A stretch of 64,000 nt of DNA, from contig CAUJGJ010000087.1 in assembly GCA_963170055.1 (NCBI GenBank), positions 565,001 through 629,000 of the forward strand. Direction: 5' to 3'. Shown here one piece after another: positions 47,048 to 59,933 of this stretch. This DNA comes from Halisarca cf. caerulea. Its lineage: Eukaryota > Porifera > Demospongiae > Chondrillida > Halisarcidae. A model generated the notes under the pieces. The model made no database searches and was not told the origin of the DNA. It saw only the letters and a program-made list of their open reading frames with translations. Within the stretch, counting starts at the first letter, position 1, and each line of letters begins with the position of its first letter. Both the position numbers and the translations under genes were made by a program.

Positions 47048-50000
47048 TCATTGGGAGCCTGGCATGGTTCTGCTAACAATCTCGTGAAGTCTGCGACAAA
47101 TGATGACTGGTGCACATTCAATCAACTCAACACTCAGCTCAGCATGCCAAGGAAGTGGGCTATCATAATCCTCCATCAATGCTGGAATGAGATCAGCAAA
47201 CTTATCCAAGATGTCTGTAAAGGAAAAGGACCGATGGTTATGGGCCAAAACACAAGCAACGTTCACATCACAGAAGGCTAACCTTCAGGAAGGCCCTCCT
47301 TCTCCACTTGAGCACACCAATCTCTGCGCACACTTTCTAAAGTGGATTGCGCAGAGGCCAAACCACATTGAGACAAGACGTGTACGCAAGGTACCAGCAA
47401 CTTGATGCAAATATCCATCACATCGTAACTCTCCTCCAAAAACCTCTGCAATACATGTGAGTTGAATCTCTACAGAAACAGGAAATACAAACAAAAATCG
47501 AGCGGAAAATACACTAAACCATGCAACCATTTGACCACTGCATCATCAAAAGATATGATTTCCTTACAGCACAATCACAAAGTTTCGATGCATGATGCAA
47601 AATACACTTATTGTGCACAAAGAGGATAATGTTTAGTATGCAATATACATACACTATATACACGTAGTACATACAGTACATACATACATTAGTAGCTAGG
47701 GCAACAATCGTCACCACAAAGTCAGTCTTCAAACCAACATCTTCTTTACTGCGAGCTAGTTCACAGTTGATGGCATACGCAGCCAAAGCTTGATTGACAG
47801 CTTCATCATCCCTATGACAACAGAGCACTATGTACCTACACAAGCATCCAACAATCACCTACTGTGTGCACGCAAGCGCAGTGATGCACTGAACCCTTAC
47901 TATGATAGTACGTACGTACATATGTATGTATACTTACATATGTATATGTACATGTATGTACGCACAGTAGGCATGTGTTTGCACATGTATTAGCACATAC
48001 GTATACATGTACAACTATGGGACAATTATCTGATTAATAATATTTTTTGTAGCAATAAACCAGTTGGGATTACTCTCACAACAGCCTTACATAATACACT
48101 TTACAATGCCAATGTATGTATGTACGCACATTAGGAATCCACTCAAGAACGTTGTGGAGTGGAGACCACTCCTACCAGAAAAATGCGTGTGTATACACTT
48201 GGAGGAAGGAACACTACTCACATTCCCTTCTGACATGCTTCATCAGCACTGATGACATGAAGACACAACTGCTGGTACCTCTGATACAACACCTGCCACT
48301 GCTTCTCATCCTGCAACAATGTTTCCTGGTTGTACCCACTGAGCAAGCTCTTTCTTTTTTCTGCTTCTTCTAACAGTGCAGTACTAATGGTACATACATA
48401 TACATATAAAAATACACTTAGCAAACATTTTATATAAAGCATCCCTCTATTTCTCACTTGCTACTACTCTGCAAATCCTTCACAACAAAATCAAGGATGA
48501 AATACTGGCAGTAGTACTCAGGAGCCCCTGACTTCAAGTAAAAGACAGCAGCAGACATGTACCTGTCGTCCAGCTGTGGACTTACACCTGTGTTGCACAA
48601 CTGACGTGACTTCTCCTCAATCAACATGTCCAGTTGTGCGCTGAGGGTCCTACCTGATATTTCAACCATTTCTATCGCTGAAGTAGGACCACCTGCAGAA
48701 GCAGGTTCCGTCCAATCAGTAGCAGGCAAAGAGGACTTGACAGGAGTAGTCGGATCCTGCTTGGATTTGCTATCCCATTTTCTTACATCCTCTTCAAACG
48801 TTTCATTGTATTGCTGAACATATGCTAGTAACTCTTCACTCAAACACAATCGTGTTTCCTGAGCTGCACACAATTGAACATAGAACATTTGTACAATATG
48901 AATGCATAGAACTTCTATCCACGATTTACGGTACCAACCTATGTACGTACATACGTACATGTACAAGAGCACTACAACGGCTAAATGCCATGCACGTACG
49001 GTGGAACCTCTCTAATCTGACACTTGATGGGACCTGAGAATAACGTCAGATTAGAAGGTTGTTAGACTACAGAGTACCTCTTACTATACTTTAATATGGT
49101 GACTGTCTACACTAAACGGTTGGATTAGAGAGGTGTTAGATTAGAGAGGTGTCGGATTAGAGAGGTGTTAAATTAGAGAGGTGTCGGATTGGAGAGGTGT
49201 CGGATTAGAGAGGTGTCAGATTAGAGAGGTGTCGGATTGGAGAGGTGTCGGATTAGAGAGGTGTCGGATCAGAGAGGTGTCGGATTAGAGAGGTGTCGGA
49301 TTAGAGAGGTGTCGGATTAGAGAGGTGTCGGATTAGAGAGGTGTCAGATTAGAGAGGTGTCGGATTAGAGAGGTTTCACTGTACTACATAAACACAACAC
49401 GCATCCAGACACTCTGTATGTATGTATGTATTTACCTACGCAGGTGAAGCATGCAGAACAATAAGTGAAGCCTCAAAGAACACCACTCATAGGCTACTAC
49501 GCATGGACAAGCACAATCACCTTGGTGAACAGAGACTTCTGATGACAAGTAGACAAAACAGTAAGCACTTGTGTTCACTCCTTGCCCACATGATTCCTTC
49601 AAGACCTCACTCCAAGGTACTGTGGTAACATTGACGTCATTGAACTTGTACCACATCTCATCGGAGTCCTCCTGGTTTGCTTCGGCACAAGTGAGTTGCA
49701 GGCCAGACTCTGTCCTGGGCTCATCCTCCTCCACAGCTAGTACCTGCCCCACCTCATCACTACTGTGTGGGGCGGCCTGGATGCCTGGAGTGGAGCTGTC
49801 CACAGTCAGCGCAGTGTCATCATGAGGAACACTGGGAACAGCAGGTGTTGGTTCAGTGTCACTAGATGTAGTCATACCATCGGTGGAAGTAGAAAAAACA
49901 AACTTCTGCGAAGAAGGGTCTTGTACAGCTACTGGTGTGACTTCCATGTCTTCAACATCATCACTGCTTTTGGAACCCGGAACTAAGTACACACAACATG

Positions 50001-53000
50001 TGTACCAAATACCAATGACAATACACATTTGCTCTGCACAAGCACACATTCCAACCTTTGCAAACGCTTGGCAGGCCTGAGGTTTTGGGATTAACATAGA
50101 CCCAGTAGTGACCAACAGAAGCATCTCCTTGGTGCACGCACACCGCATGCAATTGGTACGGGGTCGCCCTCATAGTCGGGTCAGAATACAAGGCAGATAA
50201 GCTCTGCTTGCTGGAATCTATCTTCCTCAGGACATCTGATCAGCAAAACATTCAGCAACATCAGAAGGTAAGTATGCACATCAATGGGAAGTAGCACAGA
50301 ACACAATTCAGAGATTAAAAATGACCAACACACCATCTGTTGAGTGCTCCACTTCTGCCTTCCACCTGTCAAGCAGGCTCCCCAAAGGAGCAATATCCTC
50401 TTCACTGTTCTCGCCTGCAGACACACGGTCACTGGCATATGTCCTCACCAGTGACAACACTTCCAACAAGGACACTGGCTTCCCACAATAGTTAGATAAC
50501 CTGTATGAGGTGTAGAAGGAAGTGCTAGTGATACAGTAGAACCAAGGTAGACCTGCTAACACAAAATCATTTAATGCAAAATTCTTGTTAGGATGAAAGC
50601 AGCCAATGGCCCCTGCAATGCCCTTAGCATCCCTAATGTTCTGATAACATGAAATTCTGGTAAAATGAACATCTCCCGTCAGTCCCTTGAGTTTTGTGTA
50701 GAGAGTTCCACAGCAATTATTATGAATACATACACATACCTACGTACGTACTGTATGTATGTAAGTATGTATGTACTGTATGTATGTACCTACATACATA
50801 CTGTATGTACGTACGTACAGTATGTACGTAGGTACACAGTACACACAGTAAGTGATGAAGTGGAATTAGTCCTTAAAAACCATTCACAAGGCCAAATGAA
50901 GTTCTCATAAAATATGTATCTGTACCAAGAGAGAGTCATTTTATTATAAATGATTGACAGCCTTTGTTACCAGTGGCTGACTGAAAACCACTTGGTCATA
51001 TTTTGGGTGTTCATTAACATTTGGCGACATCAAGTCTTTTGGTGATCAAAAGAATAGCAGTCTTTCAGTACACTGGCACTCGCTGATCACACACAGCAGC
51101 AATACCAAATATCTATATACCTACATATTATCATACGCAAGTATGTACGTACATTCACATGCACTGTACCTGTGGTAGTTGTCACGATCTCCTTGGAGCT
51201 GAGATTTAATGGAAACTTCCTTATCGTAGCTAGCCAGGGTAGCATCTCTGTTCTCCAGTAAGAACCTGTCCATATACAGGACTTTCTCAAAATCCAAAGA
51301 ATCATTGATTTTCAAAACCTGCTTGCTGTCTGTGCTGTATTCAAATCTCGAAAGCTCTAGGATCATCACTGGAGGTAGGTGTGTAAACCAGGACTGTACA
51401 AAGAAAACAACAACAACATCATATACATACATACATACGTACATACATACAGTAGAACCTCACAAATACGACCACCCTTGGGACTGTTGTAAGTGGTCTT
51501 ATTTCTGAAAGTACTGCCAAGAATAGCATGGCACATCCGGAAGTCATTCCTGAGACACAGGATGCACATAAGGCAATAAAACTGTAGACAAATTGTACCA
51601 TCACACCTCTTTTATTGTTACTCCATTACAATGTTAAAAAAGTGACCCCAAGTTTACCATTTCCTTCTACTGATGGGGTCATTTCAGAGCCTAATGTCCA
51701 CAGAATACAGCAGCATCCACTAATAAGTGGTCTAAATTGTGAGGTTTTGACAGCCAGAAGAAAAAAATGTGGTCTTTATTCTGAAACTAATTTCCATGTA
51801 AAACTATAGGAGAATTCCGGACTATAACAAAGTGGTCTTAATTTTGAGGTGGTCCTATTTCCGGGGTGGTCTTATTGTGAGGTTCTACTGTACTATACAT
51901 ACATATGTACATACGTACATATGTACATAGGCAAATGCAACAGATTTCGAGTAATATGATACCCATGCATGCACATACGTATCTAAGCAGTAAGCACACG
52001 TTCAATGAGGTACATGTTTACATGGCACAATTCTGAACTGCTCATACAACAAAGTCTTACAGCGCATATTGAGTGCACATACGTACATACTGACTCAAGT
52101 GTATACATAAGTAGGACATTTTGGTACTGATTACGGACCTCATGAATGGAGTCTTGACTCAAACTTTGTCTCCTCCCTGGTTCCTTTTTGCTGTATGTTG
52201 CTGCCGAAAGGCTGTCATAGAGGGTTGCACATCCTCGAACTTCAAGAGGAAAGGCTCCTAACTTTGACTCATTTACAAAGTTATTTCCTGTATTAGTGGT
52301 CACAGCTGTACATCACACATGCAACGGATTACAAACATATACTTACAGTTATACATTGCACAGGAACCACAGAATATGTACATATATATGTACGTATGTA
52401 GTAGTACATGCAGAAATATCTACAGTGGTCACCTTTAAACACATACATACATATGTATCATGGGGACATAGTAGGTTTGTACGTATACTCCATTGTCCAT
52501 TAGCACATTCGCATGATTTCCTCTGTACAGCTATTTCAGCACTTGTCCTTGACATGCTGCTTGTTTGATGTGCTGTACATACAAGCAACTGTTCAGTGTA
52601 CGCAGTGCGCAGTACACATGCTGTGTGCGCAGTACACATATTATTGTGTGCGTAGTACACATGTTGTGTGCGCAGTACACATGTTGTGTGCGCAGTACAC
52701 ACATGTTGTGTGCGCAGTACACATGTTGTGTGCGCAGGACACACATGTTGTGTGCGCAGTCCACATGTTATGTACGCAGTCCACATGTTTTCTGCGCAGT
52801 TCACATGTTGTGTGCGCAGTACACATGTTGTGTGCGCAGTACACATGTTGTGTGCGCAGTACACATGTTGTGTGCGCAGTACACATGTTGTGTGCGCAGT
52901 ACACATGTTGTGTGCGCAGTACACATGTTGTGTGCGCAGTACACATGTTGTGTGCGGAGTACACATGTTGTGTGCGGAGTACACACATGTTGTGCACATG

Positions 53001-56000
53001 TTGTGTGCGGAGTACACATGTTGCACAAAATACGTACTTTGTCCAGATTTTTCCTTCATGAAACATTAAAGTAACCAGTTGTAATGTGTACTATAATGTA
53101 TAAATGCAATTGATTCTATATACAGAATACATGTGTATGTGTGTGCATGTCAGTAATATGCGATTCAGTACATATGGACCACTGTATGTATGTACGTATG
53201 TATTACATGTACGTATACACTCAATAGAGTGAGACTAGATGTGAACTACACACATTGGGGCTAATGGAAATGGTGAGATAAGGGGAGTTTCCAGACTACC
53301 AATATTCTGCATACTGTGTTCATAAGCCCATACATTACATGTACATACGTGTGCAATGAACAGGATCTTAAAACATCAAAAACAAGTTTAGAGGGGGTTC
53401 ACCATTCGCATTGAACAGTGACTTAAGCTGCTGTAGAAGGTACCACCTACGTACCTTCAGAGACTCCTATTGTCTGACACTGGCCAAAAAACAGTTTTTT
53501 AACTGGATTCTCAGAATCTTCTCCCTCAACGGTGAATGCATCTTCCAGCCATTCGAGGAATTTGTGAATGAACTCCGCAATGTCTTGCTGAGTGCCAGAA
53601 GTCTGTAAAAGCTAACACAAAACACAATCTAGTCAAGAAGACTGTCCGAGCAAATACCGTAACTACAGTATATGCACACACACAAGAACAGCATATCAAT
53701 GCTCTCCAACACAACAGCTACACTGTACGTATGTATGTACATACTTATGTAGTGGAAGACATCTGTCCTGTGAGTTGATAAAAAATGGAGACTAAGCACA
53801 CCTTAAGAATATCAGTTGGCTCTATATACTTTGTTTGGGCTTGCAGCAGAAGAGAAAAGAGTTTCTGGAGTTCCTTTACAAACATAACACAGTGCTGATG
53901 TTGGCTGTTGGAGTCACATTCCGCAGGTGGAGGGGGGTGGAATTCAATGATGAGCTTTCTGAATGCAGGAATGTGGAACAAGGACTGCAAACAAAAAAGA
54001 AGTACATGTACTTTTCAATGTACTTTCACACCATACAAAATATCGATGGTGGACATTCATAGTGTGTCCACAAAGAGGTTAAATGCAACATTTGTGAACA
54101 CCATATGCAATTGACAATTATCAAAAGAAAACTGGAGATTATATGAATATTTCATGAAGGAAAATTGTCAGAGCTTGCTATAAGAAACTAGTGATATTAT
54201 GTGAAATAAGATAGTACAATTGACACACATGCGTATATATGCATGTATGTAGGTACACTGAACTTGTGCAATAAATTAGCAAAAAAACCCAAAGGCTCAA
54301 TTTTTCCTGCACCATGTAAGTTGAACTCTTGATAGTAACCGGCCATACTTCACACACACTGCATGCACGCATGTACGTACGTAGACTGTCACCCATGTAC
54401 GTAGATCAGTGTAGACTACCACACGTACACACGCACATCACAGATTGCAACAACTGAACACTCCAATGCTACACTTCCACTTACGTATATATGTATGTAT
54501 GTAGCAATTTCTTGTGTGCATTGTGTGTGTAGGGTAGATATCAATGCATAAAGGGTGAGTTCACAACCAAGCTAGGTGGTCCAAAAGTGAACAGGTGTAG
54601 GGTCAAGTGCCCATGAACAGGAAAAGCTACTGGGGAAGCTGTTCTCCTCCCACTAAAGCATTACCCTGCTCTCACCTGAATAGCCACATTGAACCAGCAA
54701 GTATTGCCAAGGTTCTTGATTCCTACAGGCAATTGCTCTTGTCTTCGCTTCTCATGTGGATTCAGGGGATCAGTGAAATATGACGTAGAGGTGAACCCCA
54801 TCAGGTGAGCAGCTTGTTTGCTCTCAGCCAAACTTTCCTCCACAGCTCTAAACATATACAACAAAGACAGTAAATCTGATACATGTGCTTTCAAACAGAT
54901 GAGCTGAACCTACTTGCTGAGCTGTTCGTCTTCGTAGCTGATACCATTGGTCTTCTGATCCTGCAAGCTCAGACGTAAGGCTCTCTTCAGATCATCATCC
55001 TGATTGGATGTCAAGTCTATGACATCTGCACAACGGAAAGATAAGTGATACAGCATTCTATCCCAGCTACAAGACTACTTAAGACTTGGATGCACACACA
55101 CGCGTGCGCGTGTGCAATAACTGCAAGTCGTGTCACAATGCAAATATCTCATCTCACTGGAGGTATGCTGTTGGACTCCTGATGAGGTTTCTTGCACTGG
55201 ATGGACTGTAGGTTCCCTCATAGATGACATGGCCAATGAGGCTTCTTGTAAATTGTAATTAAACGTCTAACAGATAAAAGGTGGAATTATGTACTACTGA
55301 ATTATGTAGCTACTCTTATTGTACAAACAAATATACACATGTACGTACATACATACGTACATGTCATTCACTATATTCACATTCAAACCATACATTAAAC
55401 AATTTTCTATATTTTCGTACGATACAACTTTGCATACAAACACATACTGACCTCTAACATACTGACTGCCTCAGCCTCTGAGCAGCCAAAAAGCTCCTGA
55501 AAATGCTCTATAATCTTCTGGCGGTCTGCTTCCTATACGTATGTAGTCCAAAGGCACATGGTCGACCATTCATCATCGTGCAATTGAATAATACTTAAAA
55601 ATACTAGAATCAGGAAGTATTTGTGTATGCCAGTGTATAGGGTAAAGCATGGTAACTTGGGACACATGGTGATGTGGAGCAGTCCCTCTAAATTCTGCTA
55701 TATGGCTAAGCTGTCAGCAATATTTGATACTGCTGAAATCCCAATTCTCACAGACAACATTGTCAAGGAATAGTGTTACTTTCTGATGGTAGTTTGAGGA
55801 ACCGTTCCCAAGTATTTCAAATGTCCAAACTAACCCGCTTTACAATCTGCAAAGTGCATGCTGCGGGGATAAAAACAGCAAGAAGCCAGGGAATCTGATA
55901 CAAGCTACACTGAATAAGGCTATGATGATCATAAACAAAGGCAAAGTACGGGTCTTAGCTAGAGCAGCTACTGAACGATGGGTTTTCCTCGTGGTTCTTC

Positions 56001-56182
56001 AATCTATAAATTTGTCCCTCTGTCACTAAACATAACCAGAAAAGATGGATCTCACTTCCACATCGCGAGAAGATTCAGAAATATAGAGTAAAGGAGTACA
56101 ATTCATGTGCATATTCCCTTGTACACTTCATAGCAAGACAGTATGGAAAAGTACTAACCGTCATCTCAGACTTGTCGGCCAT
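47048..56182 (-). CDS. ubiquitin carboxyl-terminal hydrolase, USP25/USP28 family
   Basis: Cysteine protease that removes ubiquitin from proteins. The first exons join exactly: 56182-56159 (MADKSEMT), 55532-55452 (UBA-like helix DRQKIIEHFQELFGCSEAEA), 55266-55158, 55025-54914 and 54847-54676. Then exons read near 53990-53806, 53620-53520, 52290-52140, 51400-51180, 50520-50330, 50235-50060, 49982-49560, 48860-48460, 48375-48230, 47815-47690, 47455-47280 and 47219-47048. Exon 4 has a SUMO-interacting VIDLT and a UIM-like DDLKRALRLSLQD, the USP25/28 arrangement. Catalytic Cys159 is in GIKNLGNTCWFN, His in GHYWVYV, followed by WYKFNDVNV. The C-terminal helical part (ELLAYVQQYN... to ELIECAPVI) matches the family tail. 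An insert of about 115 residues splits the catalytic core between His and WYKFND. Which of USP25 or USP28 is closer cannot be decided here. Confidence 0.88.
48999..49381. mobile_element. pogo-like TIR element with internal 16-bp array
   Basis: The left end CGGTGGAACCTCTCTAATCT and the inverted right end CAGTGAAACCTCTCTAATCC are flanked by TA (48997-48998, 49382-49383). From about 49118 to the right end the element consists of about 16 copies of GGATTAGAGAGGTGTC, whose last copy is the right terminal repeat itself. Located in a USP intron. Confidence 0.9.
51450..51890. mobile_element. pogo-like TIR element, 441 bp
   Basis: CAGTAGAACCTCACAAATAC and the inverted end CAGTAGAACCTCACAATAAG, with TA at 51448-51449 and 51891-51892. 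The interior repeats GTGGTCTTATTTC/GTGGTCTTAATTTTGAGG. No coding capacity. Located in a USP intron. Confidence 0.88.
52595..53030. repeat. 20-bp satellite, about 20 copies
   Basis: The unit GTACACATGTTGTGTGCGCA, with short variants (ATTATTGTGTGC, ACACATG, GTGCGGA), lies in a USP intron. ORFs across it on both strands are by-products. Confidence 0.95.
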
Positions 56183-57334
56183 TTTTGAACTTGATATGCG
56201 AATTAAAATGGGAACGTGCCGTCTTTTTTTTCACGCTCGCTCAACGTTTCCTGTTCCCGCGGCCGTTGTCATAAAATTGTTTAGCCCCCCTCATTCTAAA
56301 TCCCCAGCGTGAGACTAGGGCCCCCTTTAGAAAATGGTAGCAAATGTGAAATTTTTTCGTAAATAGGCATTTCTTTTGCCTCACATGCTTTGTAAGGAAT
56401 GGCCTCATCTCTCTCAGCTCCTTATGGTTTGCTGTAGTACTGTAGTACATATATACATGAAGGTTCATGTCCTGATAACATAAAGAAGACCTTCTCACGA
56501 TATTGACAACTAATTTTATGGTTGCCCTAAAGTTCATGTTAATGGTGAGGTTTGACTGGCATTCCAATAATATCAATATAATTCTCTCATACCTGAATCC
56601 ATGGAATGGGACGTTCTGCTTAACAAAAAAATCAGTCAAAAAGGCCAATGTGCACAATCCACAGTCTGTTTCTGTGTGCTAAAAGTGAACCTAATGAATT
56701 TATGCTCAAATTAATACTTTGCAATACTTTTAATTAATGCAATATTAATTGATCAATTGCATGAAAATCATTTGCCTCAAAACTAGCTCATTCAGTGTGC
56801 GCCTCTCCTATGACTTTAATTTAGTAAGGCAGCTTATGATGGAAGTACCTTCAAATAGATCTATTTGTGTGGCTGTAACTGTCATTTTGTAGGGGGGGGA
56901 CTAATTTCACAAGCGGGGGTCCAGAATTTTACTTAGGGTGTTAAAATTCTAGGCCCGGGAGGGCTCAAAATTTCAAAATTCTAGACCTGGGGGGGGGCAA
57001 AATTTTATGACACTGTCTTTGGCTACGCAAAACTACATACAAGGGTATACATCTTGTATCATGAATTGGTACTACCAACCATCCCCCCCCCCTTCTTTTA
57101 TTGTACCAAGGCTGCATCACTATAGATGATGTCAGACTGTCAGCCACATGTACCCACAGCTCACATTACAGTACCCACCCCATGATCACGTGTCACACGA
57201 TGGCTGAAAAGCATGTAATAATAATAGTCTTTTCTAATTAGTTCAATGTATGTTTCATTCATTTGATGGACGTTTTGTTTGAATTGACACATGTTTAAGT
57301 ATCCCTAAATATCCCTTATAGAAATATATATATA

Positions 57335-57504
57335 CAGTCGAACCTCGTTAACATGAAACTGCTTAAAATGAAATATCTTTTAATGTGAAATGTTAGCCAA
57401 GTCCAAGTGCAGGTCCAAGCATAACATGTAGTACTGTTTACATGAAATACTGTTAAGATGAAATTTCAGCACAGTCCCCTGAGTTTCGTGTTAACGAGGT
57501 TTGA

Positions 57505-57507
<3 letters not shown>
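57335..57507. mobile_element. pogo-like TIR element, 173 bp
   Basis: CAGTCGAACCTCGTTAACAT and the inverted end CAGTCAAACCTCGTTAACAC, with TA at 57333-57334 and 57508-57509. The interior has AAAATGAAATATC/AAGATGAAATTTC half repeats. Confidence 0.88.

Positions 57508-57560
<53 letters not shown>
57508..57560. repeat. (TA)n microsatellite at the element edge
   Basis: About 26 TA units start exactly at the right TA target site of the TIR element, as at 35288. Confidence 0.92.
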
Positions 57561-57561
<1 letters not shown>

Positions 57562-57931
57562 GGAGGAGCGTTACACACAAGAAGTCCAAATGAAAACCTT
57601 TCTGCATCTCAGGGTGATTACAGCGGACGGAAAGTGTCGTGGCAGCTATAATATTTATACTGTATAAAAAATATACATAAATAAAATAGGCACACATATG
57701 CACTTCCTGATACACTGTCAGAATAATTAACGTTAAAATCACACCACTAGACACAAAAACATACAACATTAATAAGCATGCATCGATCTAAAGTGTTCCT
57801 CTGATAACTGGAGATCAAGATTGTGCCTGTAGCTTCCAACGGTGACGCTATAAATTAACCTTGTGATCTGTCACATGTAGGTCACATGCATAGTTCGGCT
57901 GATTTAATTAATTTTATAGACCTCTCGCAAT

Positions 57932-58764
57932 ATGGCCGCCAAGATCGAAGCTAAAGGTTATGGGAAGAATTTCGTTCGTGTTATGCGTTTACGTCGGGAA
58001 GGTGATGTTCATTTCGTATCAGAGCTCTCGTTAAATGTTGAGCTGGAACTTTCGAGCGAGAAAGATTACCTATTTGGAGACAACGCGAGTGTTGTTGCAA
58101 CAGACTCCCAAAAGAACACCTTGCTGGTTTTGGCGAAGAGATACGGGGTAAGATAGTACCACCAGAGCTGTAATATTTATCATTAGTACGAGCAGCAAGA
58201 AGGGATTGCATAAATGACATCAGAAAGTGCCTTTTATTGTTTCGAGTGCATTGTTGGAGTATGGTACATGTTTTGTTTTGTTCTGTTTGAAGATCAAAAC
58301 ACCAGAAGAATTTACCCTGCTCGTAGTGGACCATTTTCTAAAGACCTATCCTCAGGTGAAGTGAGACGTCTTCTATTTTTATGCTTTCAGGAAAGAAATG
58401 TTGTCACTAATTTTCACATGCAGGTTGTTCGATGCTGTGTCTATGCTGAGCAGTCACCATGGGAGAGGATCACTGTGGTAGGTCCACACTGCACAAGCTG
58501 GTATTGCCAACTCAACCCAATTTTATGATGGCAGTTTTGTTCAAATCCTGCTAATAAAATGCATGTCACGAAAATGTAGGGTTATAGGTTGTCAATAGTC
58601 CACGTCGCACAGACCCTATTCTCGCTCCCATTTTTTATTGCAACATCATTTGGTCGGCCAAATGATGTCATAATAAAAAATGGAGGTGAGAATAGGGTCT
58701 GTGCGACGCGAGACCAGGCTGTCAAGACCATTCTAGTTACTTCACTGTGTGTGTGTGTGTGTGT

Positions 58765-58795
<31 letters not shown>

Positions 58796-59472
58796 ATGCT
58801 TGTATCCATGCATCATTTATATTGTTTCCAGTTACTGGAATCTGTGATTTTCTGTTATGTAGGGCGGGGCACCTCACCACCACGCATTCATCCATTCAGG
58901 CAATGTAGTCAGATTCTGTAGTGTTTCCCAAACAAGAGGGCAACCACTGCACTTCTCTGCTGGATTGAAGGGATTGAAACTGCTGAAGACAACTCAGTCC
59001 GGATTTGAAGGTATTGTGATGTTTTGAAAATCTTGGTTTTCTAAGGGAATTCAGTAGTTTTATATCACCGTCAAGGATAATCCATTGACTCGTTAAGTAA
59101 TTGCTGGAAATGATACAGAAATTGTTCAGGGGATTTGAAACCTTTGCATCATTTTTGTGACTGTCTGTCACTCCAAATAGAGATAAACTTCCTAATTAGC
59201 CAAAGAAAAGGGTACATAATCCATTTTGGAAAAATCTAGAAGTACTGATAGTTGATAATTAACCAACTATTTGTAGCAATCAGCATCAACTATGTATGCT
59301 GCTATGATATTTATTACACACTGTACAGGTTTCTACAGGGACTCTTACACCACCCTACCAGAAGTGAGGGATAGAACTTTCTGTACTAGCGTATTCTGTG
59401 AGTATACCTTTGCTGAGATCCCCATGGGGGTGGATTACAGTGTTGTATGGTGAGGACTCCTCTGTGTAGTGT

Positions 59473-59524
<52 letters not shown>

Positions 59525-59866
59525 TGCGTGCGTGTGTGTGTGTGTAACTGTTTTAGATACAATCTGCAGGGAAAGTGTCAAGACTGCAATTCTAGATGTG
59601 TTTGCTGGTCCTCCTCATCAAGGGACGTATTCTCCTTCTGTACAAGTTTGTTTGTGTGTACACCTTCTGTGATGTGTATGTCGGCCTGTATTTATTGTGT
59701 GTTCACTTCTGTGCATGTGTGTTCACCTCTGTATTTGTAGTCTCTCCTTGTTTCTTTTGTATTTTGCCCTTTGTCCCTTTTTCTTTTCTGGGTACCACTT
59801 ATAGTAGCCTCTGGCTAAAGGTTCCCCAGATTAAATAAGAATACCCTGATACCCTGAGTGTCCATC

Positions 59867-59933
<67 letters not shown>

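Larger units (their letters stand above)
56183..57931. other. divergent gap USP / urate oxidase
   Basis: 1.75 kb between start codons. It contains G/C-homopolymer patches (56880-57100) that look like hAT-type debris, the TIR element at 57335-57507 and a (TA)n tract. The minus ORF at 56241-56657 has no recognised domain. Confidence 0.5.

Noticed and set aside
52349..53074. Long ORFs with CAHNMCTAHTTC or VRSTHVVC repeats
   Set aside because: 20-bp satellite in a USP intron; the 60-bp coding period is a by-product.
56241..56657. 138-codon minus-strand ORF
   Set aside because: No recognised domain, low-complexity flanks, in the intergenic space upstream of the USP gene.
59557..59569. Earlier start of urate oxidase exon 6
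   Set aside because: It would create an in-frame stop with exon 5 and five extra residues relative to the family; the acceptor at 59569 fits phase and spacing.
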